From positions 245,954-309,953 of the forward strand of contig SJRY01000258.1 of assembly GCA_011319805.1 (NCBI GenBank): a stretch of 64,000 nucleotides of DNA, written 5' to 3'. Below, one piece after another: positions 9,407 to 21,847 of this stretch (positions are counted from its first letter, which is position 1; the number at the start of each line of letters is the position of its first letter). Below the pieces are notes generated by a model. The model did not search any database. It was not told where the DNA came from and saw nothing but the letters and a program-made list of their open reading frames with translations. A program made the position numbers and the translations under genes. Origin of the DNA: Macrocybe gigantea (taxonomy: Eukaryota > Basidiomycota > Agaricomycetes > Agaricales > Callistosporiaceae).

Positions 9407-11108
9407 GATGGATTGTATCGCTGCAGATTAGCTCCAGAAATGTTATCACGCCTCAAAGGGACATAATATGTGCAAGAAGATTCACTGCAAATGCCTTTGA
9501 TATCACAGACTCGACATGGACTGATCCTATTCGGGCCTTTCATATGTATAATGAGTGCCATAGCAAGGATGTCGCCGAAGACAAGAATAAGGTATGCGTG
9601 GAGTAGGAAAAATGTCTGGGAAATTGCATCCCAGGCTTTGATGCCGACTTCGAGCTCAGCAAATTCCTGAGCAAGAGGCCAGAAATACGAATCTGCATCC
9701 CATGGCTTTTTGGGGCCAGGTATCATCCCGACGTGTAGAGAATACTTCTTTTGGAAACGTAGGTTGGGAGGGAGATTGTAGACAAATATGATGATTGGCC
9801 AACATGTCTTGTCACGCCGTTTGAACAGAGTGAAGCCGTCAGTCGAGAGGCCAAGTGCAATATCTCGAGGATCAGAGAAGTAAAAAAACAGATTGCCTTC
9901 GTCGCCGGTGGGAACGACAGTGGTCAGCAGGGATTGGTAGTACGAGCTATCGAAAACATCCTGCATGACGTTAGGCTTGTGCTCATATTCCACTCGATAG
10001 CGCAGCTTCTCGGCGTATTGGCGATTGCCCAACATAGCTCGTAAACAAGGGATCAAAGGGAGATATTCGAAGTATTTCCAAGGCTTTCCTTTGGCATTGA
10101 ATCTGGGCTCGCGACAGTTGGGGTTCGGGCACTCGGTAAGGTCTTCATGTGGCCCAACATAACAGATACAACTGTTGATGCAACAAGAATATCGAACAGG
10201 TTGAAAGCCAGAAAGAAACCGGACACATTTCTTGGTCATTTTGAGTGTATCGTGATGCTCGTTCCGGAATGCCTGCCACATACGTTCAAAAGTTCTGTCG
10301 GTCAAATGATCTTCAACCTTCAAGGTGTATTTGCACAACAGGCTGAGATCAGATTCATTGAGGTGTTTGTTGTCTGTAAGACACCTTCAGCAGAAGAATA
10401 GATGCAAGATGTGGAAACAAACCTAAAGATGCGACTTCTCTCTGAAATCCTTCGCCGAGCCAGTCCCACAGTGAAATTCCAGCAATATCCAACTGAAAGA
10501 GTTCGTCGTCCGCATCCTCCATATCCTCAATGACCTCAGATTCACCCTCATTTGCTTCGTCAAATTCTACATCCCCTGCATATCGTTCCTCCTCCCCTTC
10601 TTCCCTTCTGCCCTTCTGTTGGATGAGAAGCATCCCCCCAGCATTGTGCTATCATTCATTGGGCTCTTTCCACTACTCTAGCTGACTGACATGTAGATGA
10701 AAGAACATCTGCGGAATGGTCACTTGACAGTGGCGGTTCCACATCCTTAGGAGCATTATCAGGAGGAGGCGGCTCTGTCACGTCGGGAACTCCAGGTGGC
10801 GGAGTATAGTGAGAGGGATAAAAGTTTCTTCGGCCTCTATTCAACGTTGCATTGTCGGTGTCATCAACTTGAGACCTGCATCACTTGGATGACTGTTTGG
10901 CCCCTGCAGTATGTGAACTGCCATTCAACCGCGCACGCTCAAGTGCAACCATCGCATTGATGGATACCAATCGACTATGGCCTTCGAGATGTCGTCGTTT
11001 CTGTCCATAGGTAACCGGTAGACCACAACCGCAGGTACAGGGCACCCTGGGCACAGGTTGGCGGGGAGCGGCTTTACGGGATGTGGTTCTTGGTTGGGTG
11101 CGCGCCAT

Positions 11109-12468
11109 GGATGAGAGTGTGGCAAACAGCTGTCAGTTATATTATATCGACAACACATGGCGAATGTACCATGCCGACTATCTAGTGAGGTTCGAGGCAT
11201 GATGCTGTGATCATCCGACAAAGCTATGTATTGCCCAGTATATGATACACAGCCTCCCAGGAATGGAGATACTAAACACGTAGTCGACTAAAAATATGAA
11301 GAGCTTAGAATGGATAGAAAATCAAAAGCTAATAACATACACGAATAATTGAGTTGACCGATACCTTCCACCTTCATGCCCTTCATGTGTTGGGCTTCGA
11401 TCAAGGGAAGACCGAAGGCCTGCTTGAAGGTGTTGGAGATTTCGATTGCTTTCTGATGGAAACGAGCAGCCACGCATCATCTCCTCTTCATCTGCTGTTG
11501 ATGTGGTCAAGGTCACCACGGGAGCATGATCTCGAATCGCAGTGACGAGTTGGCCAGTGCTAATAAGCAGAAATCCACCATCCTAACCGAGTTTCAACTC
11601 TGATGAGCCTGAAAGAGTCATTCGCAGTCATCTGGAAGGGTTGTCGACAAGGTGATATTGAGCAACGACATTTGGGGGGAGAAGGATGATATTGTGTACC
11701 ATAATTCATAGCAAAGTATCGAGGAGCAATAAGCGGTCGTCTTGAAGAGTCCATCGGCTGGGGAGATCATCACGATCAGAGACTTCAAGTCTAATGATCT
11801 GAGTAGGATGCACGTTAAGTGGAAATCCCACAGCATGCTGGACATCAAGTCTAGACATGGCTTTTGATGATCTAAAAACAAGGAGACATTGCAAAAGTAG
11901 AAAGCAGGAAGAGGGGAGAGGGAGGGAGGGTGAGCGGAGGACGTCGCTGTCGTGGACGAGGGGACTTGGGTCGAGGGGACTTGGGTGATTTCTGTTGAAG
12001 CAGAACAAACAATGGTACACAGTTCAAGTGGTGACAAGCAAACCAAAACAGCTCGGTTGACCTTTATCTCGTCCACGTTCCTCGTCTCGCTTGCGTCCCC
12101 ACCTCGCCTCGCTCGTCTGGTAAGCAAATCCGTATTCGATCCTCCATCTTCGATAGGACAAGCCCGAGTAGACTTTGATATCCCTTGGGCTTGGTTGGGA
12201 CAGGCTTGAAGCCCTCCCACCTACCAGGCTAGACTCGAAGTCCAATCCTGGTTTCCTATTGTCAATGGATCCTGAGACCATGCTCTTTACACCTATCCTA
12301 CAATTTCAGTCTCTTTGGTGGGCCCATTTTTCCAATGTGTTTGCCCGCCTAACCTGCAATTGTTAGAGATCCCACTTTCTTGTTTAAAGATACACATCAG
12401 TGAAAAAATTTTCGGTATGTCTCCTTTCAGTCATATTCTGCATGTTTTTGACCCATTCCCAGGTTTCG
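11109..12468. other. 1.36 kb between the transposase start and the next gene; no supportable CDS
   Basis: Short minus-strand frames at 11288-11519 look slightly protein-like but have no ATG-initiated, spliceable structure I can defend. An intron-like GTATGT...CCCAG (12415-12461) lies just upstream of the ATG at 12469, which suggests a spliced 5' leader for the next gene. Confidence 0.35.
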
Positions 12469-14594
12469 ATGGCATCGTCCACCAATACTGCTCCCCTTGT
12501 CCTTCAACCCCACCGAGATATGACCAGTACATCTCAGTCCATGTCCTTAACTTATCTCGTGTTGATCACTGATTTAGGACCTTTGGGCCCACTTGACGTG
12601 AGGGTGGCAGCTGTTATAGCAGGTGGCAGGCATGTCTGCACAACCCCAAACCAATATTGGATATATGAGCCATCGACAGAGGAACGCGTTTCACTTCGCT
12701 CAGACTTTCGCTTTGGGGCGAGCGATTTTACTCTTTGGCCGCAATCATTCATAAAGGAGTACCCCCATCTTGGCGCTGTCCCCAGAAAGCCCTCTGATCC
12801 AGATAGCCCTCTCGCAATCATGTGGTGGGGTCCTACTCCCGCCAATTTTGTACCCTTATCCGGCAGTATTGTATGTGGCCTAGGCAGTTTATCACAGTCA
12901 AAATTACACGTTTTTGAGAAAATGGAGAGTGGAATGCAAAATCAAATCACCCGTTACAGGGACTCAGCAAAAGACGTGAATCGTCTTGCCCTTTTGATTA
13001 GCAGAGCTATGCATCATTCCCTTGTCCGACTCCTTTCCATCGAATCCACCTATATCCAAATGAGGTTTGCAGTTACCGAATTTCAGCACCTCTATCTCGA
13101 ATTATGTGGCATCCTCGATTACCTTGAGATCTATCAGCCCCGGATGAATGGACTACTACCTCCCGCCACATCTGCTGCTGATTGTGTGGGCATTTTCACG
13201 CTTGACTCTCGCATCGCGGAGTGGTTCTTTACTGGTGGATTGCCAGTTTGGTATCTACAACCAGCTACTAGCTTTGCAGATGGACACAGGTGCAATATCT
13301 GGCAGGTCGTCACAGCTGAAAGCCCCCAGTCCATTATCTGCACCTCTCCTCACAATCCTCCTTTCCCCGTCATCTGGGAAGGTCGTATTATCGCAGGTGC
13401 CACCACCGACACTAGCAAGCATGATGCCATCCTCCGCTACTCGCGAAGGTTTATGTTGTCTCAGGACCCATTCATGGATGAAGACAAGACACCGCTTACC
13501 ACATCCACGGCTGTGAAATTGTCCAAAACTCAAGCGGTCTCTCATCCAGTGACTACATCGAAGAAACAGCAAAACCATCCACAGAACTGCGGAATCTGTT
13601 AGTCAACTGTTCACTATTATCCAATGCATGATCCTTAATGCCGAATTTCTATAGCCTCGCAGCCAAGCAATTCTAACCGTGCTGGGCATAACAAATTCGA
13701 GCCTTTAGACAGCCCCCTGTCTCCGTCTTCCATCGCAGCTTGGACCTCTGCACTACTCAATGTCGACCAATCTCCCTCTCACCTCATCGAACGTACCAAA
13801 AGCTCGAAAAGTTACAGCTATTACACTTTTCCTGATCCAGGCCTTTTTGTCACACCAACCAATGATTTGCAAAAGGCCAAGTTCTTTGAGGCATGGTTGC
13901 GACTTCGCCTAATGTGGCTCATGTGCGTCCAAATGCAGCCATCTGTCGCCATGTCCAGTCAGATGTGGCAGGATTATTTGGCCCTTGACCTCACTGACAG
14001 CACTAAGGAAGGGGGCTCTGTACGGCGGCACGAGGAAATCCTGAAGGTTATTGTCCCAAAGTTCAAAAGCATCAACGTCGCTGCTATTGAACTGCGGAGC
14101 TCCATTGGAGAGCCCATGGTTTGGCGAGATAAAGAGCTTCTGCCACAAGAACTACCTCCCGAAAAGACCTGCCAAGAGATCCTTTGGGAGCTCTATGAAC
14201 TCAATTTTGCCTATGAACTCTTAGCATTGGACTGCCGTGCATGTGTGGGTTTGGATGCCACAGACACAGATTCCCTATTGCAATGACAGGAAATGATAGC
14301 CAAATGTTTCATTGACTCCCCTCTTTCTGCCCCAACTATTCCATCCTCAAATATCAGATTAGCTGCTAGCCATATCAGGGACCGACTTCCGTACATCCTC
14401 GTGCTTGCCCGCGTAATGCAATCATGGAAGGACTGCCACCGACCATGACTACTTTTATACAACGATCTCCAACTTACCAAGACATCTCGCAAGACGAAGG
14501 ACACATTCTTGAGGAAGCAGTTGCCGGCTTTTACACGCAAATGTTTTTTAGATACTTTGGGCATGCTGCACAAATTCCCCATTGCCTCTACTAA
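12469..14594 (+). pseudogene. Multi-copy agaricomycete hypothetical protein family, decayed copy
   Basis: ATG at 12469 (MASSTNTAP), exon to 13597, a 57-bp intron 13598-13654, then an exon that reads on in frame. Recognisable stretches include LELCGILDYLEIYQPRMNGL, a DSRIAEWFFTGGLPVWYL segment and ILWELYELNFAYELLALD. I recall this pattern from large gene families of unknown function in mushrooms, but I cannot name a Pfam domain. The frame is interrupted by TGA at 14284. Family-like sequence continues in the same frame to about 14425, then in the next frame (HILEEAVAGFYTQMFFRYFG) to TAA at 14592. So it has one nonsense codon, where CGA would fit, plus one indel. A transposon-linked origin is possible from its neighbours. 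Confidence 0.6.
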
Positions 14595-14778
14595 ATCCTG
14601 GCAATTTTTTTTTCTTTTCGTTATATGTTGTATACATGTTGACTTGCTGAATTTGACTTTGGATAGTCTGATCCTCATGCCAAAGATCTGATAACATGTG
14701 CATCTGCTCCGAATATATCTCTGACACCATACACAGGCTCTGGACGACACTCATGATGCTACATATACTGACATTCAC

Positions 14779-16065
14779 TCAAGTGCTATCTTCCTGCTGA
14801 CGAACCTCTATCTCAAATTTGACACGATACTCCTCATCTATGACACAAAGCTGAATGGTCCGGCAATGCTGAGACAAAGTAAGCTGAATCTGCATCTCTC
14901 TGCAAAGAATTACTTACCTTATGTGCATAGTCATTCAGCGCGTCTTCCATAACTCCTGTGATAAAAGCCCTTACTTGCTTACGAGTCACAGTTACAGACT
15001 CCTCGGTACTTGCTTCCTTCTCATGTGCAATGTCCAAGTGTGCCCTGCCCATTTCCTTCCGCGTGTTGCTCTCAGGGCGATCATGGAGTTGTTGGTGGGA
15101 AGCTTGACCGAATGAGTGTTCAGCTTGGTTACTTGTCTGTCGATATACTCACTTTCTCCCTTGTCGGCCTCCTGGTCACTCTGACCAATGACATCGGCTT
15201 TTGCGCGCACTGCATCCAAGTCAGTGCTACCAACGTCCCTCACAGTGTTGCTTCCAAGACTGCCGGCTTCTTGGGGAATGGCCAGAGAAGTAAGTTCAGT
15301 TATAATTCCATAGTTGTTGATATGCTCACCTTCTCTTGAATTAGTATCCTCCTTAGTCGTATTTGATTGATGCTTATTGTTTTCACTTGTGACCTTGTAA
15401 GCTTTACGATGTTTGGAGTGTTCAGCGCGGTTTTTTATCACTAAAAATTAGCTTCATTGTGCTTGTCTATTGTGGACCGCACAACTTACCTGTCTGCCAT
15501 TCTGAGGATCCTGCAACACTAGATATGTTCTTCCTTGCACGTGTCGACTCTAAATATGTCAAATTAGGCCCAACTGCTCAATAGCAACATGATCGCTTAC
15601 TTTCATAGGATTGCTCCTCCTCAGAGTCAGATACAATTTCCGCTTGCCTTGGCTCGGCTGGCATGGACAATGGCAAAGGCAAACATGGTGACAAGTTTGG
15701 ATTATTCGCGAGGTACTCCCACCACTCCTCTTGATTCTGGAAACGTGGTGGTGTTTGAGAGTCAATGGATCGTTGCGGGCTGCTATTGTTCCAAGGTATT
15801 GGTGAGGATAACATCAACTTTTCATTGTCTCACTTTTGTTTATTAACTCTTGCAACCTCAGGGTTTTTTCCTTGTATGGCAATCCCGCTTCGTCAAGCGA
15901 TGGGCGATGCACCAAGAGCCTGAACTGCGTCAGTTTTTGTGGCGCCCGATGGGTGGTGGCATATCTAGTTGCCGAAAAATGGAGCAAAAATCCCTCGCTC
16001 ACTTGGGTGCTGTCTGCTAGTGGCAATGTACACTGCTGGTAAGGTCTAGTCCCTCCATCCACCAT
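14779..16065 (-). CDS. Multi-exon hypothetical protein, minus strand
   Basis: I do not recognise this gene. A minus-strand ATG at 16065 (MVDGGTRPYQQ) may be internal, because a GTAAGT donor just upstream suggests an earlier exon. Coding blocks follow: RPSLDEAGLPYKEKTLRLQ; an exon with NQEEWWEYLANNP and acidic SDSEEEQ; a basic KNRAEHSKHRKAYK block; an acidic block (VGSTDLDAVRAKADV); and a C-terminal block (EKEASTEESVTVTRKQVRAF...CVIDEEYRVKFEIEV) ending at TGA 14779. The blocks are joined by introns with clear GTAAGT/GTGAG donors and CAG/TAG acceptors. The protein is hydrophilic with no membrane segment. It is transcribed divergently from the gene at 16331. Exact exon phases at the first joint are ambiguous. 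Confidence 0.5.
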
Positions 16066-16330
16066 TTTCTCTGACTTCAATCAGTTTTTTTCTCCAGAGG
16101 TTGTGTGAAAACTTTCTCTAGTCAATTCAAATGACAATTTCACCAGTATCCATTAACGACTTACCCGCCGCCCGCTGACCATTCCTTTCTTCCGGGTCTC
16201 ATGTCAGTCGAAGTGCTGACAACTTCGCCATTGTCTGGATCCATTCACCTCTCCACATATATAAGTGCGTCCTTGTTATATTTGTTTTTCCATTGCCTTT
16301 CCGCATTCCCCCTTGCAGATTTCTGACACT

Positions 16331-17534
16331 ATGCCCACCTCAACCAACAATGCATGAAACCGCACGAAAGCCTCGTCAAAGGAAAATCACAATCCTGTAT
16401 TGCAATCCGTGGCAGTCCTTCAAGCTTTGTTAGATGAAACCGCGGCTCTCAAAGCCAAGATTCTGGTACAACAAGGTCTATTTTCTTTTCTCGTTCTAAA
16501 TTCTGGCTAATGTCTGCCATCTAGTGGAAATCAACAAACTCAAGAAGATTCAAGCTTCGAAGACCAAAACAAACGAGTCAATTCCACGTCCCCTCAAAAT
16601 CAATAATTTACAAGAGGCGATGGGATTGGCGGATAACAAACCACTGTACAATGCCTGTCGTGTAAGTTCATCATTTGTTTACTGAATTTGAGCTATACTA
16701 ACTTGTATCCAAGTCAGTTGTTCTTGACACTATGGCACATTCTGGATTTTCTCTTGAAGTTGACTGGAGGGTGCAAGCGCGCGACGTGGACAAATTGAAA
16801 GATGTTGCAACTGCTGTACGTATTGTCCAGCATCTGTCTATCAATTCTTAACAAACAATTTTTACAAGGTTAAAGCGAAGGAGCCATATCTTCGACGTTA
16901 CAAGGCAGATTGGGCAATCTACAAAATCATGAAGACAGGTCTCAAGAACAAACGCAGCTATAAATCAAAGTTAGGTCATGGTTATGTTGCTCCATCCCAG
17001 ATGAACAATGAAGATGGAACCGCTGACGATGGCAGTGGGGGTGAGGGGCAACAAGGTAGCCCTTGTGGTGTTGGTGAAGAAGCAGTTGGTGATCAAGGTC
17101 ATGGCACTGATCAGCATGACAGTGATGGAGCCAGTGATGAAGATGATGAACTTGGTCAAGGTAATGGTGGTGAGGAAGCAATTGCCGGAGGCAATGGCGA
17201 TGATACTGAAGATGAAGGAAATGGCAGAGATGGTGCTAATAGTGAGGACGAAGGTGATGAAGATGGTGGAGGCAACATGGGAAACAGCTGTGTGACTCCC
17301 TCAACCTGCAATGCAGTGCGACCGCAGCCAAGGCCACTTATCCAACAGACTGCTCCAGTTGGCAACAGTGCCCTTGATGTCGATATATCCCAGCCAATGC
17401 CGGCAGCAAGGAAATGATTGCGGAGCAGGAATGATGTCAGTAACCCGAAGCCAAAACAACAAAAGGTATCTACAGCTGGTGGCTCGAACCGGGGGAGAAA
17501 GGCGCTGAAAAGAGGTGGAAAACCCCGCAATTAG
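16331..17534 (+). pseudogene. Four-exon hypothetical protein with acidic glycine-rich tail, interrupted by TGA codons
   Basis: Exons 16331-16475, 16525-16661, 16714-16815 and 16869 onward join with standard GT-AG introns of 49-53 bp into one frame. The sum to the TGA at 17415 is 933 nt. After eight codons there is an in-frame TGA (16355-16357), and beyond the TGA at 17415-17417 the same frame stays open through a basic stretch to TAG at 17532. Both TGAs fit an ancestral CGA (Arg). Exons 1-3 are helical (ETAALKAKILVQQ, EVDWRVQARDVDKLKDV). Exon 4 starts with a basic patch (LRRYKADWAIYKIMKTG), followed by a long D/E/G/N low-complexity tract and a basic end, as in some chromatin-associated proteins. 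Function unknown. Confidence 0.55.
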
Positions 17535-17883
17535 GGCAAAGATTTACGAAGGTATCCACTCTCGATATTCATTGTTTTTTATTACTGTAAGCTCCGTAAA
17601 ATACTGAATGTCATATTGTGGTTTTCTTTATGCATTCTGTGGAAGATTCCAACCCATTGATAAGGCTTTTACCTCCCGAAAAAAACAGTGAATAACGTTG
17701 ATTTTTGTGTGAGAATACCTACAGACAGTGGTGGAACCAGGGTTGTGATTCTTACATTCAGCGGTGTGATTTTCTACCAATTTCTACTTTTACTTATGGA
17801 ATATAACACATCTTTCTGTGGGCTTTTCCTCCATTCATTCGCATGAATTACTACCTTACAGAGAGTAATTTACACAACCACTC

Positions 17884-18297
17884 CACCTAGCAATAGTCAA
17901 AATAGACACTACTTTCCATCGGAATCTGGGTGGTGTTTTGCAACCCTTTGGGTCTTACAGTGAAGGTATCGGTGACTGAAGTAGGGGTATTATCGAGTGA
18001 AATGGTATCGACATAGTCAGGCTTTGGGAGCGCCTCGTTCCGAGTCTGATAGGAAGCATTTTGGATGGACTGCGGCAGCGCCGTCCAAGCTTCTAGGGCC
18101 AGGTAAGAAAAGAATTCGTGGAGTTCTGAAGGGTCATTCTCGGCTTGCGGTGTAGCACTTGAACTCGAGGCTGGACTAGAAAGGACTCGACGAGCAATGC
18201 AATCCTTGAAAATTGAGTATTGAGCGGTGTCAGGCTCCATGTAGTCCGGATATGAGTGAAGCAGTAGAGGCGGCAAGTCGTTGGCGTGCCAAAATCA
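17884..18297 (-). pseudogene. Fragment of a fungal hypothetical protein, 5'-truncated
   Basis: A minus-strand frame reads FWHANDLPPLLLHSYPDYME and continues about 130 residues, including FFSYLALEAWTALPQ, to a stop near 17884. The reported start is a TTG, and a TGA lies just upstream, so there is no proper initiation site. Composition is protein-like, but I cannot name the family. It could be the last exon of a gene whose start has been lost. The next feature to the right is in the opposite orientation. Confidence 0.4.
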
Positions 18298-18389
18298 CGA
18301 AGATCAAGATCGTTTTACGTTGTTCGAGGTAGTGACGGTTTCTACTGAGTCACTGCTAGAGGCGGCCATCAATGTCCAACGTTCAACGT

Positions 18390-19320
18390 TCAACTCCCAC
18401 GACGATGAAATATTGATGTTTTGCTTGACACTTTGCATTCTAGTACATCCGTGTATATCGTTTGTGCGTTCTCCGTCGCGAACAATCAGAACTGCTTCCC
18501 GGCCTTACTCATCTACGCCAATCTTTACCGTTCCGTAAGTATACTTCGAGTCAATTTAGCCATGCTGTACAAAACTTCAGCGTTGTTCCTTTACAACGCA
18601 TCGTTTCCTGTACAAATTTATCTGTCATGGCGCATCCGAAAGTTGTCCGGATCAATGATGGCTTTTATGTACCAGCTCAGTTGTGCCGCCTGTCAGCCAG
18701 TCATAGGAATCGCTACTGCTATAGCCGCTCTGGTTTTAGGAGAATAAGGTGCCTTCCCTTCTGTGTGTTATTCTCGCTGTCTGATGCCCAACCTCCAGCA
18801 TCAATCGGTTTTACAAGATCGTCCCTTTAGTCGTCTCCTGGCAGCTCCGCGCTGTCATAAGCGACAGTAGCATAACACAGGTCCACGGCTTCTCGCCCGA
18901 CCTGCAGAACCAATTGATGCGGATAGTGCCCTACTTTGGCGGTATCTGGACAAGCACCAATCTGGTTATTACTGTTCGTACAACATTTTCTCCAAGACTC
19001 GTCTTTCCCACAAAGCCCTCGTCTTAGTAAGTGAAATGGTGACCACGAGAGTAATACGTTTCACCATAGAAACTGCAGCTTTGCCGCCTTCTTTTGTGTA
19101 CGTCGTTTTCATTTCCTTAGCGGCCTATCCCTTCGCAAAGACTAATTGAGCCATTGGCCAGATTATGAACCTCAATGCATTTGTGAGTTTGCACCACGCA
19201 CCTTTAAAAGGCCGGCAGCCAATCGGTCATCTGCATCTCCGTCAGCGTTTCAAAGGACAAACTTCTACGTCATATTTACTGTGGTCAGCTCGAATTTTCC
19301 TACTCTAGGCAAACTATTGA
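18390..19320 (+). pseudogene. DUF6534-like membrane protein, degenerate
   Basis: Pieces of a basidiomycete multi-pass membrane protein family are present in order but in shifting frames. They are LDTLHSSTSVYIV (about 18420), a hydrophobic block with KLSGSMMAFMYQLSC (about 18640-18745), GGIWTSTNLVITV (about 18940), and IRFTIETAALPPSFVYVVF (about 19050-19110). The family has about seven helices and no established function. Some frame changes may be introns, but I could not build a continuous model, so I call it a pseudogene. The match is from memory of the family pattern. Confidence 0.42.
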
Positions 19321-21847
19321 GATGAACTCCTCTAATGGTCAGCCAATGGGTCAATTTAATACATAAGGTCTATCTTCTGTGCCAATATACACATCCTGAA
19401 ATAGGTGCAGACAAGAGACGCCTTTCTCATGGCAAGTACACTGCTCCGTTCTGCTCGTCCTGTTCTTCCTTGTCGTGACGATGGCGTTTTAGATGCTTAA
19501 TTCACACGCAGATCAGATAGACAGAACACCAGGGAGCGTCCTAGATCCATCACCAAGTGCATCATATTCGGTATTCCGGGGATGAGTCTCGCTGGCGAAC
19601 TACATGTCTTTGCAGAGAGCCTTTCTATGGATGGCACAGATGTGCTGCCATTGTCCGATTGCCCAACCGCAACCAACGTATCGAATTTTAAGGAACAACG
19701 TGGAATAGTTTTCTCCGTAACGCATGTAAATAGATCACGACAAAGATGAAAAATTGAGTTAGTTGATCGCTACAAAGACGAGATGAATGGTTTGCAAAAT
19801 TTGAGGTAGAAGGGCTGTGCAACACCTGTGTGTGATGTATGCCACGATGTACTAGGCTTGGAATGAGGCGCAATCCTGGACAAGGATATACGCTAACTAT
19901 TGACACAAGGTGACGCCGCCGACATCATAGTGACGTTATACATGATGGTTCGAAGCTAGCCATGGTACAGGCTTGGACAGCATGTAGCGATGTGATGGCG
20001 TTGTTTTAATTTCAGGTTTCGAGATGAAATGGCACTCACGTGTCAGTGCGGCAGAGCTTGTCCGACAGTGTTGGTTGCCCTCGCTTCTTTTGAATCTTAC
20101 CTATCGTGCGGGCACCCCCGTCTTGCATCTATGAAGAAGCGGGAGATCGAACTTAGAACCAGTCTCGTTTCAGATGATCCCGGGGGACACGAACCGGCAG
20201 ATATCACCCTCACGGGTTGATCTCCTGCGCAACGCACCAATCTCTGGAGATATACACCGGGCTTCTCGAGAAATTGACCGATTCTTATAGGCCTGGTCAC
20301 ATCTGTTCAGGGTTTCTGAAGTAAAGAGGCAGGAGGTATCGTGATAGAAGCGGATGAGCTACCTTTCTTTTTTGCCGTTTTCTGACGTTGCATAATGATT
20401 GAAGTAACTAGATACCCCGCTGGGTGTGCGATTTGGAATGTGGTTGACGTTTCGCCGCTCTACCTACGAACTAACCCCTATGACGAGGGGTTAGGTCACC
20501 GTTTCGCCTTCAACAGACGGAACCTCATTTCTGGGTGGCTTCGAGAATATCTATCAGAGATCTATCAGAGGTAACAGAGGTTTGTGAGATATCGCTACCT
20601 TGTAACGATAGGCCTAATCCATCTCATTTGATTGACATCTTGAAGACGGTTAATCTGATCTGCTTGTTCAAGCTGAGCGACAGCGGCATCACCCAATGGC
20701 TAGATATCAATAACCTACGACTTTTCTCCCTAGGGCTCCGTTGACTGGGAACATGTGTCTTCTCCGAGGAAACAAAACCGCGCGGATTTCGTCGGAGACG
20801 CACCAAGAGCGCTTGAATTTGTCCGAGCCCGCGGCCAAAAGCGCGGATGAACCTGAAAGCTGATATGTATTCTTGTTCCAGAGCGTGATGATATATTTTT
20901 CCTCACCTTGATTTTCACAACGTTACTGATCATCATTAGTTCTCTGCGCGCCACTTCCTCCGGAGCTTTGGTATATGCAGTGTAAAACATAATGGGACAC
21001 CTCTCATCTTTGAAATAGTGCCTGTGTCTCCGAGGTGTCCGCGCTTTTAACATGGCGGCTTACGGCGGAGGGATTAGTCCCAATAGGCAGCACCTGTAGA
21101 TTAGATATCCGTGTAAGAGAGATGGGGGGTGGTGGTGGTTTAGAAAAGGAAGTTCGAGAAGATGAAATATTTGCATCGGCATGCTTGTTGGTGGTTGGTT
21201 GCGTGAGGGGAGTGGCTTCTTTAAAACCCAGATCTGAGTTGGATCCTACAATTTCGTTACGATCATCTTAAACGGCGAAGCCACGCTGATTCAACTGGCC
21301 TGGCCTGACGTACAAGCGTGATAAGGGAAGAAAAAAAAGGCAAAACGAGGTGCACTCGGTTACTACGCCTTCGCTGGATTTCACGTGAGGTCGGAGTCGT
21401 CAGATCTTCGTGTGGTATGAACTACCTCATAGCAAAGGCCAGCTCCTTCTCTTTTCCTGCACATGCCATAGGCAGTCCCATCTTCTAGATAGTAGCTAAC
21501 AGCATCCAATTCAACGAAACAATCAACTCCGAGTCGAATCACTGGTCTATGAACGGACTTCAGCGGCAATCGATATGCTCCAGGCTCGGACTTGATGTGA
21601 CTTGACAAGCGCTTGTTTTTCCGTGCTAAAAAACTAAGCCACCCATGTTTTTTATGGCAATATCGGCTAGATTGAGTTCGCTCCGAGCATCCGGCTAGCT
21701 GGGTCATTGTGCCGTCGTTATATTAATTCGAATCAAGAAAGCCGGTTTACATTTGGCAGCCAAGACCCACCTGTTGCTCCAGATCACCAGACTGCCTCCT
21801 GCCGTAGTCCAAGATTTCGCAATCCCTGACTTCTTTCTTTCTTTGCT
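19321..21847. other. 2.5 kb without a supportable gene
   Basis: Scattered short frames only. A 108-aa minus-strand ATG frame (21707-21381) has no recognisable domain and no splice-supported extension. I see no tRNA, LTR or clear inverted repeat here. Confidence 0.4.

Larger units (their letters stand above)
1273..11108 (-). pseudogene. Tnp2/EnSpm-family (CACTA-like) transposase, split by a gypsy element
   Basis: Cut-and-paste DNA transposase, broken. The minus-strand ATG at 11108 starts an N-terminal cysteine cluster (CTCGCG near residue 24). An acidic stretch and a GISLWDWLGEGF motif follow at 10633-10423. After a 49-bp intron (10374-10422) the Transposase_21-type core follows (INSCICYVGPHEDLTECP, HMKGPNRISPCRVCDIKG). 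The core stops at 9407 where a gypsy element is inserted, and resumes in frame at 2888 once one GGTCC copy is removed. Introns 2258-2312 and 1603-1653 join the C-terminal blocks (LTIHALLHIA, VVDLTTIQCVVGRVWDRG), and the frame ends at 1273. In-frame TGA codons occur near 10880 and near 1733, and the joint near 10640-10660 does not resolve cleanly, so the gene was decaying independently of the insertion. I could not find flanking CACTA terminal repeats. Confidence 0.82.

Noticed and set aside
546..11190. CACTA at about 546 and TAGTG at about 11183 as ends of the Tnp2 element
   Set aside because: The sequences following the two pentamers do not match as inverted repeats, and no 2-3 bp target duplication is evident.
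16929..17417. Possible recoded or alternative genetic code with TGA as sense
   Set aside because: Intact genes in the window use TGA as a normal stop (SET protein, F-box-like protein). The in-frame TGAs are confined to decayed multi-copy sequence.
21381..21707. 108-aa minus-strand frame with an ATG
   Set aside because: Composition is not convincing and no domain or intron structure supports it.
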